From Streptacidiphilus rugosus AM-16 (GTDB lineage: Bacteria > Actinomycetota > Actinomycetes > Streptomycetales > Streptomycetaceae), in assembly GCF_000744655.1 (NCBI RefSeq), contig NZ_JQMJ01000004.1, forward strand, positions 2,604,001-2,668,000: a stretch of DNA of 64,000 nt, given 5' to 3'. The translations under genes were made by a program, and so were the position numbers. How positions within the stretch are numbered: the first letter of the stretch is position 1; each line of letters begins with the position of its first letter. Shown here one piece after another: positions 44,032 through 54,177 of this stretch. The notes beneath the pieces were generated by a model. It was given only the letters and a program-made list of their open reading frames with translations, had not been told where the DNA came from and ran no database searches.

Positions 44032-47000
44032 GTGGACCACCGGCCCGCACCGGCCCCCGACGGCATCGTCGCGGCGCTCGGCAGCAGTCTGCGTCGGACC
44101 GTGGCGGAGCACCGGACGCTGCGCCAACTGCTCGCCTCAGGGCCCGCACTGTCGGCGCGCCGGAACGCGGCGCGGACCGCGCGGCGGCTCGCCCCGGAGA
44201 CGGCGGACCGGCTGATCGCCCAGCTCAAGGGCACCCCACCGCTGCTCGCACTGACCGCCCAGGTCCGCACCAGGAGCGCGGCCCTGCGGGCGAGCGCGGC
44301 GTTCACCGTCGCCGCCGTCGTCGGGAGCGGCCTGGCCGCGGGAGCCGCGCCGGCCGACGCGAACGCCCGTGCCCCCTTCGCCGTCTCGCGCGTGCTGGCC
44401 GACGGCGAGAGCGTGCCGGGCGGCCCCACGACGACCACCCTCCCCGAGTCCTCCGGTCCCGCGATCTACCCCCGGCCGCAGCGTGAACGGGCCCAGGGCT
44501 CGACCGTCCCGAGGCCGTCGCGGGTGGCGCTGGCCGTCGCCCCGCAGGCCGACCCCGGCGCGCTCGCCGCGCTGCAGAACGCCCTCGCCTCCGTCGGCGT
44601 GCAGCGGGTGGACACCGTCGCGCCGGACGCCGATCCGCAGCCGGATGTGCTCACCGTGTACCTGGGCGGCCTCGCCGAGGGCGCGGGAGGCGGGACCGAC
44701 CGGGCGCTGCGTTCGCTGGGCACCGCCGCGTCGCCCACCCCTTCCCCCACCGGCCTGCCCGCCGGGGGCTACGTGCTGGCCACCGGGACCGTCCCCGCCG
44801 GCGGGAGCGCCAAGGCCGGGATCGCCGTGCTCGCCGGGGTGGACGCGGACGGAACGTACAACGCGGTGCAGTCCTTCCGGCAGCTGCTCGGGACCGGTGG
44901 GGCGCTGCCCGGCGTCGTCGTCCAGGACTGGCCGACGACTCCCCGGCGCGGCGTCACCGAGGGGTTCTACGGCACGCCCTGGACCGGGCAGCAGACTCTC
45001 GACATGGTCGACTTCCTCGGCCGGACCAAGCAGAACTACTTCCTCTACGCGCCGGGCGACGACCCCTACCGGGGCATCCAGTGGCGCGAGCCCTATCCCG
45101 CCGACCAGCAGGCGGAGCTGGCCGCACTCGGACGGCGCGCCGCGTCGGAGCACGTCACGCTGGGCTACTCGCTGTCCGTCGGCGACTCGCTCTGCTTCAC
45201 CTCCGGCAAGGACCAGGACGCGCTCGTCGCCAAGGCGGAGCAGCTGTGGGGGCTCGGCTTCCGCTCGTTCCAGCTGGACTTCTCCGAGAGCACCTTCTCC
45301 CACTGGCACTGCTCGGGTGACGCGAACGCCTACGGCCACGGCCCGGCCGCCGCGGCCCACGCGCAGGCCGACCTCGTCGACGTCGTGCTGCGTCGGTTCC
45401 TCTCCAGGCACCCGGACGCGGACGCTTTGACGGTGCTGCCCAGCGAGTACTACCGCAGCGGCGCGACGCCCTACCGCACCGCCCTGGCCAAGGCGTTGAA
45501 CCCGCAGGTGCGGATCGCCTGGACCGGCGTGGGCGTGCAGCCGGCGACCATCACGGGGGCGGACCTGACGGCGGCCCAGCAGGTCCTGGGTCACCAGCTG
45601 GTGACCCAGGACAACTACCCCGTCAACGACTCCGCGCAGGACCGGCTCTACCTCGGCGCCTACCAGGGCCGCGACGCCTCGCTGACCACCGACGCGGCCG
45701 GTCTGCTGGTCAACGCGATGCAGCAGCCCGTGGCCTCGCGCATCCCGCTGTTCACCGCGGCCGACTTCGCCTGGAACCCCACCGCCTACCAGCCGCAGGA
45801 CTCCTGGCGGGCCGCCGTCGCCGACCTGGCCGGCAGCGCACCGGACGCGCAGAGTGCCACCGCAGCGCTGGCCGCCCTGGCGGGCAACAGCGCCTCCTCG
45901 CCGCTCGGCCAGCAGGAGTCCGCGTATCTGCGGCCGCTGCTCGCCGCCTTCTGGGCCGCGTTCGAACCGACGTCCCCCCGGCCGGCCGCCACCGACCAGG
46001 CAGCGACGGCCGCCCGTGCCCAGGCCGCCGCGCGGCTGCGTGCCGCGTTCACCACGATGGCACAGGCCGCCGACAGGCTCGCCGGCGTCGACGGCGGACA
46101 GCTGGTGGCCGAGGACCAGTCCTGGGTGGACCAGCTCGCCCGCTACGGCCGGGCGGGCCAGGCCGCCGTCGACATGCTCGCGGCGCAGCGCGCCGGGAAC
46201 GGCGCGGCCGCCTGGGACCAGCGGGTGGCACTGCGTCAGCAGCTGGACGGCCTGGCCGACTCCGGCGTGACCATCGGGGCGGGCGTGCTCGACCCCTTCC
46301 TCCAGCGCGCGCTCAAGGCCTCCGACTCCTGGGCGGGCGTCGACGGGGACCAGCTGACGGCCACCAGCACCATGGGCACCGCCCAGGACCACGACCCTGC
46401 GCTGATGGTCGACGCCGACCCTGACAGCTACTACTGGTCCAGCGCCCCGCCCCAGGCGGGCGACAGCGTCGGCGTCGACCTCGGCAGCGCGACGCCGGTC
46501 CGGCAGGTCCACATCGTCATGGGCGGCCCGGCCGGGGACATGGCCGAGGGCGACTACCTGCACGACGCGGTCCTGGAGTACGCGACCGACGACGGCGGCT
46601 GGCAGCAGGTCGCGAGCTACCACGACCGGCGCGAGATCGACGCGACCCTCCCGGCCGGGACCGTCGCCCGCTACCTGCGGCTGCGCGCGACGAGCACCCA
46701 GGACAGCGCCGTCGCCGTCCGCTCCTTCACGGTGACCGCGCCCGACGCCAACGCGATGACCGCGACCGGCCCGGCCGCGCAGGACGGCGCGCCGGCCTCG
46801 AACGTCGTCGACGGCTCCCTGGACTCCCCCTACCGCGCCGCGGCCGCGCCGCAGCCGGGCGACGCGTTGACCGTGTCGCTGGGACAGACCCGCCCGCTCA
46901 ACCGGATCGTGGTGCTGACCGACGGGCAGGTGCGCGCACCGGGCCGGGTCGAGGTGCACAGCACGGACAAGGGCTGGACCAGCGCGGGCGCGCTGGCCTC

Positions 47001-47950
47001 CGGCGGCTACACCGAGCTGGCGACCGACCCGAAGCTGAGGGTGGACCGGATCCGGCTGGTCTGGGCGGACGGCGCGCAACCGCCGGTGGTCTACCAGATC
47101 ATCCCCTGGTTCGCGGACACCCCACCGGCGACGCTGCAGCTGGGTCGGCAGAGCATCGACCTCCAGGCCGGCGGCGATCCCGTGGCCCTGCCGGGCGAGC
47201 TCCAGGCCCAGGGCGTGGGCGGCGCCACGGGCACGGTCACCGCGCAGCTGCCGCCGGCGGCGAAGGGCGTCACGGTCTCCGGCACCGGCGCGGTCGCGGT
47301 GCCGCGCGGCGGTCAGGCGGGCGTCCCGCTCTCGTTCGCGGCGGCGGCGAACACCCCGACGGGCGTCTACTCCGCGCACGTCGTCTTCACGGTCGGCGGC
47401 CGGGTCGCGACGCAGGACGTCACGGTGCATGTCTACCCGCGCACCGGCGGCCCCGACCTGGCACTCGACGCGACGGCGAGCTCCTCGGGCGACGAGACCT
47501 CGGACTTCCCCGCCTCGAACGTCAACGACGGCGATCCGACGACGCGGTGGTCCTCCCCGGCCCAGGACGACGCATGGGTCCAGCTGAAGCTGGCGGCGCC
47601 GACGACGCTGGGCGAGGTCGTGCTGCACTGGCAGGACGCGTACGCGGCGCGCTACCGGATCGAGACCTCGATGGACGGTCAGACCTGGACCACGGCGGCG
47701 ACGGTGGACGGCGGTCGCGGCGGCGACGAGACGGTCCGCTTCGGCGCGGTGGACGCGCAGTACGTCCGGATGCAGGGGGTCGCACGGGCGACCCGGTTCG
47801 GCTACTCCCTCTTCGGCCTGGAGCTGTACGGGGTCACCACCCCGCCCCCACCCCCGACGCCGCTCCCCACCCCACCCCGACCCCGCCGATCCTCCCCCGG
47901 TCACCCCGCCCTCTCCCCCGGCGACCCCGTCCCCGACGGCGACCCCCTGA
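44032..47950 (+). CDS. Large secreted GH84-like (hyaluronidase/O-GlcNAcase-like) protein with F5/8-type domains
   Basis: Starts at GTG 44032 (AGGAG 5 bases upstream). About 80 mostly basic residues precede a hydrophobic segment (ASAAFTVAAVVGSGL), then a GH20b-like domain, a GH84 barrel from about residue 300 with EGFYGTPW near 310 and FLYAPGDDPYRG near 335, a helical region, then F5/8-type (discoidin) domains, the last at about 1140-1265. GH84 enzymes have two adjacent Asp residues; here Asp416 is followed by Phe417 (LDFSES), so the acid/base is missing. A Pro-rich tail follows. In the present frame the gene stays open to 48705, antisense to the HNH gene; one base change in C-runs near 47830-47890 gives TPSPTATP and a stop at 47950, which I prefer. 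Confidence 0.75.
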
Positions 47951-47954
47951 GCCT

Positions 47955-48191
47955 CGTGGGCGCGACGCCTCACCGCGAAGGGCCCGTTGCACCACCCAGG
48001 GGCGCGAGGCTCTGCCGATCTGCGCCTCCGGCGCGTGGGCGCGACGCCTCACCGCGAAGGGCCCGTTGCACCACCCAGGGGCGCGAGGAACTGCGCGACA
48101 AGCCACCGACACGCGGATGGTCCTCATCGAACAGGGCCATCCGCACAGGGCGGTGTCTCGCGCAGTTCCCCGCGCCCCCGGGTGGTACAAC
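47955..48191. repeat. Dispersed intergenic repeat element, copy C (tandem unit)
   Basis: A 55-base unit (47955-48009) is repeated exactly at 48034-48088. The second unit carries on into GAGGAACTGCGCGA, which pairs with TCGCGCAGTTCCCCGCG at 48158-48174 as part of a long imperfect inverted repeat (48065-48098 with 48158-48191). The same units occur at 6644-6702 and, inverted, at 27199-27243. I see no gene here. Confidence 0.75.
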
Positions 48192-48252
48192 CGGCCGGCC
48201 GTCGCGGAGCGCCCGTCTGCCCAAACAAAAAGCCCCGGCGAGCTTCGCGCAA

Positions 48253-48822
<570 letters not shown>

Positions 48823-49083
48823 GAGGGCCTCCCTTTCCGCCTACGACGCGTGGCTCGCGCCGGGACGACCGATCACCCGGGCGGGGTGATCTCCTGACAG
48901 TGTCGCCGCCGAAGGTGCCGGGGCGCCAGCATGACCTGAGGTCCGACCGGGTGTGTGCTCCCCCACACCGGAAGCCCACACCGCCATCATGCCCACGGTC
49001 ACCGCAGGTCAAGCCCGGTAACGGACGGTCAGCGGCGCCTCTCGTCCGGCCTCGCGGTTTGCGGTCGCCGCCGCCGCTCTCGG

Positions 49084-49089
49084 TAGTCT
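49084..49089 (+). promoter_or_regulatory. -10 box of a probable leaderless promoter (mscS)
   Basis: TAGTCT ends 6 bases before ATG 49096. There is no Shine-Dalgarno sequence. Confidence 0.55.
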
Positions 49090-49095
49090 GGGGCG

Positions 49096-50181
49096 ATGGC
49101 CAGCCAGACCCCCAGCACCCCCGCCCCCGCGAGCTCCGCGGGCGGCGCCCCCAGCACGACGATCCACGAGGCGAGTCAGGCCGTGGGCTACGTGAGCGCG
49201 CACTGGCAGGGTTGGGTGACCAGCGGGGTCCGCATCCTCTTCATCGCGGTGATCGCACTGGTGGTGCGCGCGGTCGTGGTGCGGCTGATCGACAAGCTGG
49301 TCGCCCGGATGTCGCACGTGCACCAGAGCATGGCGCACAACGCCCTGCTCACGGGCCTGCTGGCCAACGCGGAGCGGCGGCGGCAGCGGTCCCAGGCGAT
49401 GGGTTCCGTGCTGCGCAGCGTCGCGTCCTTCGTGATCCTGGGCACCGCGGCGATCACGATCCTGCCGGTCCTCGGGATCAACCTGGCCCCGCTGCTGGCG
49501 AGCGCGGGCGTGGCCGGTGTGGCGATCGGTTTCGGCGCGCGGAACCTGGTGACGGACTTCCTCTCCGGCGTCTTCATGATCATCGAGGACCAGTACGGCG
49601 TCGGCGACCAGATCGACACCGGCGTGGCCACGGGGACGGTGCTGGAGGTCGGCCTGCGGGTGACCAAGCTGCGCGGCGCGGGCGGCGAGATCTGGTACAT
49701 CCGCAACGGCGAGGTGAAGCGGATCGCCAACCTGAGCCAGGGCTGGGCGACGGCGAACGTGGAGATCCCGCTCGGCTACCACGAGAACATCGACCAGGTC
49801 GAGCAGGTGATCCTCGCGGCAGCGGAGGAGATGGCCAAGGAGGAGCGCTGGGCCGAGCAGTTGTGGGAGCCGGCCGAGCCGGTCAAGGTCCTCGGCGTGG
49901 ACTCGCTGGCCGCCGAGGCGCTGATCCTGCACGTCTCGGCGAAGGTGATGCCGGGCAAGGCGCTGGGCGTCGCCCGTGAGCTGCGGCGCCGTATCAAGGT
50001 GTCGCTGGAGGAGTCGGGCGTCCACCTCGGGGTGACCCCGCAGGTCGCGGACGTCCCCTCCCCCCGCAGTGGGCCTTCGGGACCGGACATGTCCGCGCCC
50101 TCGGCCCTCGGCGACCCCAACAGCGCGCAGTCCCGCGCCACCGCGCCGATCCCCGGTCTGGACGACCCCGCGCAGCGCTGA
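49096..50181 (+). CDS. MscS-family mechanosensitive ion channel
   Basis: Small-conductance mechanosensitive channel that relieves turgor on osmotic downshock. The 361-residue product has three membrane helices (about 34-56, 111-133 and 138-167), the pore-lining third with AIGFGARNLVTDFLSGVFM near residue 150, followed by the beta domain (YGVGDQIDTG, RNGEVKRIANLSQGWA) and a C-terminal alpha/beta domain. The last 45 residues are disordered and Pro/Ser-rich. The ATG at 49096 is preceded by TAGTCT, 6 bases before the start, with no ribosome site. It is read separately from the downstream sugar operon. Confidence 0.93.
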   Translation: MASQTPSTPAPASSAGGAPSTTIHEASQAVGYVSAHWQGWVTSGVRILFIAVIALVVRAVVVRLIDKLVARMSHVHQSMAHNALLTGLLANAERRRQRSQAMGSVLRSVASFVILGTAAITILPVLGINLAPLLASAGVAGVAIGFGARNLVTDFLSGVFMIIEDQYGVGDQIDTGVATGTVLEVGLRVTKLRGAGGEIWYIRNGEVKRIANLSQGWATANVEIPLGYHENIDQVEQVILAAAEEMAKEERWAEQLWEPAEPVKVLGVDSLAAEALILHVSAKVMPGKALGVARELRRRIKVSLEESGVHLGVTPQVADVPSPRSGPSGPDMSAPSALGDPNSAQSRATAPIPGLDDPAQR

Positions 50182-50282
50182 CCCCCCGGCCGCTCCGCCT
50201 CGGCGGAGCGCGTTCCTCGCCGCTTCCCCACTGCCCCGGATAACGCTTCGGTCTCCAAGGAGATCGGGGTGTTCCCGGGGCA

Positions 50283-50312
50283 TTGACATCTCCTCGGGTG
50301 CGGCCGTACGTT
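50283..50312 (+). promoter_or_regulatory. Promoter of the ROK regulator gene
   Basis: TTGACA at 50283-50288 and TACGTT at 50307-50312 are separated by 18 bases, the standard housekeeping sigma spacing. The expected start of transcription, near 50319-50320, is just upstream of an inverted repeat at 50325-50339. Confidence 0.75.
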
Positions 50313-50324
50313 CCTGCCAACCGA

Positions 50325-50339
50325 TAGGAAAGTTTCCTA
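50325..50339. promoter_or_regulatory. Probable operator of the ROK regulator
   Basis: TAGGAAA-G-TTTCCTA is a perfect 7-1-7 inverted repeat just downstream of the promoter start point. Repeats of the GGAAAG/CTTTCC type accompany ROK-family sugar regulators in actinomycetes, from memory. Binding here would block transcription. Confidence 0.6.
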
Positions 50340-50418
50340 ATAGTTCAGCGCAGGCCCATCGACGCAGCCCCACCCACTAAGGTGCTGGGCACCCACGCGA
50401 GGAGAGTGATTGAACGCC

Positions 50419-51609
50419 ATGTCGACCGGCACCGGCAACCCCTCGCAGCCCGGCACTCCGAGCCTGCTGCGCGCGATCAACGACCGGGCGGCGCTGGAGC
50501 TGCTGCTGGAGCAGGGGCCGCTCTCGCGGAGCCAGCTCGGCACGCTCACCGGGCTGTCGAAGCCGACCGCATCGCAGTTGCTGGCACGCCTGGAGTCGGC
50601 GGGACTGGTCGTACCCGTCGGGACGACCGCCGGGCGGCCCGGCCCCGGCGCGCAGCTCTACGAGATCAACCCCCGCGCCGGGTACGTCGCCGGCCTGGAC
50701 GTGAACCCGACCCGGATCCGGGTCGCGATCGCGGACATCACCGGCGCCGTGGTCACCGAGCACCGCCTTCCGCTGCCGGCCGGCGACCCCGGTCAGGCGC
50801 TGGCCCAGATCACCATGGCGCTCGACACGGCGACCGCCGCCGCAGGCCTCGACCGGGGCGCGCTGCGGCAGGTCGTCATCGGCACCCCGGGCGCGCTCGA
50901 CCCGGCGACCGGAGAGCTGCGCTACGCCGCCCACCTGCTCGGCTGGCACACGCCCCGGCTCGTCGACGAGCTGTCGTCGGCCCTGGGCGTTCCGGTGGCC
51001 ATGGAGAACGACGTCAATCTGGCGGCCGTCGCCGAGCAGCGGGTCGGGCTCGCACAGGGCGTGCAGGACTTCGTGCTGCTCTGGGTCGAGGAGGGCATCG
51101 GCGCCGCGCTGGTCCTCGGCGGCCGGATGCACCGCGGCCACACCGGAGGCGCGGGCGAGGTCGGCTACATGCCGATGCCGGGCGCGCCGCTGATCAAGAA
51201 CGTGCACCTGGAGGTCGAGAACTCCGGGGGCTTCCAGGAACTGGCCGGCGCACCCGCCGTGCTGGCCCTGGCCCGCGAGCACGGCCTGACCGGGGAGAAC
51301 GCGAAGCTGGTCGTCGCCGAAGCGGTCGAACGCGGCGCCGACGCCTTCCTGCGCACGCTGGCCGAACGGATGGCCACCGGCCTGGCCGCGGTCGTCGCGG
51401 TCGTCGACCCGGAGCTGGTCCTGCTCAGCGGCGCGGTGCCGCGCGGCGGCGGCGAACAGCTGCGGGCGCTGGTGCAGGAGGAGCTGACGGGGCTGGCGGT
51501 CCCCCGACCACGCCTGCTGCTGAGCGCGCTGGAGGGCTCGCCCGTCGTCATCGGCGCCCTGCAGACGGCCCTGACCACCGCCAGGGAACAGGTCTTCTCG
51601 ACCCACTGA
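50419..51609 (+). CDS. ROK-family sugar-responsive transcriptional regulator
   Basis: A 396-residue protein with an N-terminal winged-helix domain at about 25-75 (LSRSQLGTLTGLSKPTASQLL) and a ROK sugar-kinase-like domain. Sugar-pocket features include VAMENDVNLAAVAEQ near residue 197 and GHTGGAGEVGYMPM near 238. The Cys-rich zinc cluster usual in ROK proteins is absent, replaced by ENSGGFQELAG. ATG 50419 has AGGAGAG 12 bases upstream; TTG 50410 is the alternative. It is the first gene of the sugar operon and sits behind a promoter with an inverted repeat at 50325-50339, so it is probably autoregulated. Confidence 0.92.
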   Translation: MSTGTGNPSQPGTPSLLRAINDRAALELLLEQGPLSRSQLGTLTGLSKPTASQLLARLESAGLVVPVGTTAGRPGPGAQLYEINPRAGYVAGLDVNPTRIRVAIADITGAVVTEHRLPLPAGDPGQALAQITMALDTATAAAGLDRGALRQVVIGTPGALDPATGELRYAAHLLGWHTPRLVDELSSALGVPVAMENDVNLAAVAEQRVGLAQGVQDFVLLWVEEGIGAALVLGGRMHRGHTGGAGEVGYMPMPGAPLIKNVHLEVENSGGFQELAGAPAVLALAREHGLTGENAKLVVAEAVERGADAFLRTLAERMATGLAAVVAVVDPELVLLSGAVPRGGGEQLRALVQEELTGLAVPRPRLLLSALEGSPVVIGALQTALTTAREQVFSTH

Positions 51610-51782
51610 CCCACACCCCCGATCCACCCGCTCCACCCCGTTCGACCCGTAGCTCGACCCACCGCTCGACCCGATCGCACCCCCACCCACCGCAACGGAC
51701 CGGCAAGCACTGCGCCGCGCCCGTAGCTCAGTGCACCCCGACAGCGCCCATCGAAACCGGTCCGAACCCCACTGGAGAACCC

Positions 51783-53147
51783 GTGTCGACCGTTCCGTCC
51801 ACGCACCGCAGAGGCCGTCGCACCGCCGCCGCCCTCGCCGTCGCCGCCTCGCTCACGCTGACCGCGGCCGCCTGCACCGGCCAGAGCAGCGGCGGCCAGG
51901 GCAGCACCGGCAGCAGCAGCGCGCCCGTCACCATCACCTTCTGGCACGGCTGGAGCCAGCCGAACGAGCTGAAGGCGATCAACGCCAACATCGCGGCGTT
52001 CGAGGCCACGCACCCGAACATCAAGGTCCACGCCGTCTCCAACGTGACCGACGACAAGATCAACCAGGCGCTGCGGGCCGGCGGCGACAACGCCCCCGAC
52101 GTGGTCTCCTCGTTCACCACGAACAACGTCGGCCAGTTCTGCAACAGCCACGAGTGGGTGGACCTCGACCCGCTGCTGCAGAAGGACGGCATCGACAAGG
52201 CCACGACCTTCTCCAAGGCGATGCTCGACTACACCAACTACAAGGGCAACCAGTGCGCCCTGCCGCTGCTGGGCGACGCGTACGGGCTCTACTACAACAC
52301 CGACATGTTCAAGGCGGCCGGGATCGCCAGCCCGCCGAAGACCTGGACCGAGTTCGAGCAGGACGCCGTCAAGCTCACCAAGTCCAGTGGCGGGACCTAC
52401 TCCCAGCTCGGGTTCATGCCGCTGTACCACGGTTACGAGACCACCACCGAGCACTACGCGGCGCAGTTCGGCCCGACCGGCTGGTTCGGCTCGGACGGCA
52501 AGTCGTCCATCGCCACCGACCCGGCCTTCGCCGGCGCGCTGAACGAGCAGAAGAAGCTCACCGACCTGCTCGGCGGCTACAAGCAGCTCGACAAGTTCCG
52601 CACCACCTTCGGTGACGAGTTCAGCGCCAAGAACCCGTTCGAGACCGGCCAGGTGGCCATGTCGATGGACGGCGAGTGGCGCGTGGCCAGCATCAAGGGC
52701 GACGGCGTGAAGCTCGACTACGCCACCGCGCCGCTGCCGGTGCCGGACAACCAGCTCTCGACCTACGGCAAGGGCTACCAGACCGGCACCATCATCGGCA
52801 TGGCGGCCAGCAGCAAGAAGCAGGCGGCCGCCTGGGAGTTCCTGAAGTTCCTCACCACGGACACCAAGGCGCTGGTCTCCTTCGCCAACGCGATCTCCAA
52901 CGTGCCGAGCACGCTGGCCGCGCTCAAGGACCCGTCGCTCGACCACAGCCCGGCCTTCCAGACCTTCCTGGACGTGGCCGCGAACCCGAACAGCAACACC
53001 ACCCCGGCCACGCCGAACGGCGGGGCGTACCTGGTGACCTTCCAGAACCTCGGCTACAAGTACGAGTCCGGCCAGGTGACCGACCTGAACACGGCGCTGA
53101 AGACCACCGCCGCACAGATCGACGCGGACCTCGCGCAGGCGCAGTAA
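51783..53147 (+). CDS. ABC transporter sugar-binding lipoprotein
   Basis: Extracellular solute-binding protein for sugars. The 454-residue product has a signal peptide with lipobox TAAAC, lipid-modified Cys31, then a Ser/Gly linker and a family 1 binding-protein fold (VTITFWHGWSQPNELKAIN, LPLLGDAYGLYYNTDMFKAAG). A long C-terminal helix region ends TTAAQIDADLAQAQ. GTG 51783 has GGAGAA 6 bases upstream. It is followed by a stable hairpin at 53156-53182 before the permease genes, a usual arrangement that keeps binding-protein levels above permease levels. The ligand is probably a beta-linked oligosaccharide from the company of a GH4 enzyme; not proven. Confidence 0.93.
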   Translation: MSTVPSTHRRGRRTAAALAVAASLTLTAAACTGQSSGGQGSTGSSSAPVTITFWHGWSQPNELKAINANIAAFEATHPNIKVHAVSNVTDDKINQALRAGGDNAPDVVSSFTTNNVGQFCNSHEWVDLDPLLQKDGIDKATTFSKAMLDYTNYKGNQCALPLLGDAYGLYYNTDMFKAAGIASPPKTWTEFEQDAVKLTKSSGGTYSQLGFMPLYHGYETTTEHYAAQFGPTGWFGSDGKSSIATDPAFAGALNEQKKLTDLLGGYKQLDKFRTTFGDEFSAKNPFETGQVAMSMDGEWRVASIKGDGVKLDYATAPLPVPDNQLSTYGKGYQTGTIIGMAASSKKQAAAWEFLKFLTTDTKALVSFANAISNVPSTLAALKDPSLDHSPAFQTFLDVAANPNSNTTPATPNGGAYLVTFQNLGYKYESGQVTDLNTALKTTAAQIDADLAQAQ

Positions 53148-53155
53148 GCCCCACC

Positions 53156-53182
53156 CGGGTCCGGCCGCCACGGCCGGACCCG
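53156..53182 (+). terminator. Intercistronic hairpin between binding protein and permease genes
   Basis: Perfect 12-base stem CGGGTCCGGCCG (53156-53167) with 53171-53182 around a 3-base loop. It probably ends most transcripts or protects the upstream message. Confidence 0.7.
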
Positions 53183-53208
53183 GCCCGCTCCCCCCACTCC
53201 CCCTGGCG

Positions 53209-54162
53209 GTGACCGACATGTCTCTCGCACCCGCGCTGCGTCGCAAGCGGCGCAAGGAGCTGGCGACCGCCGCCGGCTTCCTCTCCCCCTGGCTGATCGG
53301 CTTCGGCGTCTTCTTCGCCTACCCGCTCATCGCCACCGTCTACTTCTCGCTCACGCACTACGACGGCTTCAACCCGCCGTCCTTCGTCGGCTTCAAGAAC
53401 TACGACTACGTCATCACGAAGTTCCCCTTCTTCTGGCAGTCGGTGCGCAACACCGCCTGGCTGGTCGTGGTGATGGTGACACTGCGGACGATCTTCGGCA
53501 TGGGCATCGGCATGCTGATCACGAAGATCAAGACCGGCGGCGGCTTCTTCCGCACCGCCTTCTACCTGCCCTACCTGGCCCCGCCGGTGGCGGCCACGAT
53601 CGCCTTCGCCTTCCTCTTCAACCCGGGCACCGGGCCGGTCAACCACTACCTGGCGGACCTGGGCATCGCCCACCCCCCTGGCTGGTTCAACGACCCGAAC
53701 TGGTCCAAGCCCTCGCTGGTGCTGCTCTCGCTGTGGGGCATCGGCGACCTGATGGTCATCTTCATGGCCGCCCTGCTGGACGTGCCCGCCGAGCAGTACG
53801 AGGCCGCGTCGCTGGACGGCGCCAACTCCTGGCACCGCTGGCGCTACGTCACGCTCCCCAACATCATGCCGATCATCATGTTCGCGGTGATCACGGGCGT
53901 GATCCAGACGCTGCAGTACTACACCCAGGCCATCGTGGCCGGGCAGGTGGCCTCCGGTCAGATCGGCGGCTCCGGCCAGCAGTTCGAGCCCGGCTACCCG
54001 AACGGCTCGACCTGGACCCTGCCCCAGCTCGTCTACAACATCGGCTTCCAGCGCTTCGACTACGGCGCGGCCTGCGTCGTCTCGATCCTGCTGTTCCTGA
54101 TCGCCATGGCGTGCACCTCGCTGCTGATGCGCCGCCGCTCCGGCCTCATGGCTGAGGACTAG
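53209..54162 (+). CDS. Sugar ABC transporter permease, first subunit
   Basis: A 317-residue MalF-like permease with six membrane helices. The cytoplasmic EAA loop reads EQYEAASLDGANSWHRWRYVTLP near residue 200, where the ATPase docks. The start is either GTG 53209 or ATG 53218; neither has a strong ribosome site. It works with the permease that follows and the binding protein before it. No ATPase gene is in the cluster, so a shared ATPase such as MsiK probably energises it, as in other streptomycete sugar importers. Confidence 0.93.
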   Translation: MTDMSLAPALRRKRRKELATAAGFLSPWLIGFGVFFAYPLIATVYFSLTHYDGFNPPSFVGFKNYDYVITKFPFFWQSVRNTAWLVVVMVTLRTIFGMGIGMLITKIKTGGGFFRTAFYLPYLAPPVAATIAFAFLFNPGTGPVNHYLADLGIAHPPGWFNDPNWSKPSLVLLSLWGIGDLMVIFMAALLDVPAEQYEAASLDGANSWHRWRYVTLPNIMPIIMFAVITGVIQTLQYYTQAIVAGQVASGQIGGSGQQFEPGYPNGSTWTLPQLVYNIGFQRFDYGAACVVSILLFLIAMACTSLLMRRRSGLMAED

Positions 54163-54177
54163 GAAGGAATCCCACCC

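Noticed and set aside
44137-47973. Long minus-strand open frame under the GH84-like gene
   Set aside because: Composition is Arg/Gly/Val-rich shadow translation; the plus strand has clear domains.
47955-48088. Possible CRISPR array
   Set aside because: Only two units, the repeated part is 55 bases and the spacer 24, there are no cas genes, and the unit occurs elsewhere in intergenic sites.
51720-51780. Sequence CCCGTAGCTCAGTG resembling the start of a tRNA
   Set aside because: Only the acceptor/D-arm start matches; no anticodon stem, T arm or closing acceptor strand follows.
50182-51782. DasR (GlcNAc regulator) sites in the sugar operon
   Set aside because: I looked for the ACTGGTCTAGACCA-type motif in the gaps and did not see it; control by the local ROK protein is better supported.
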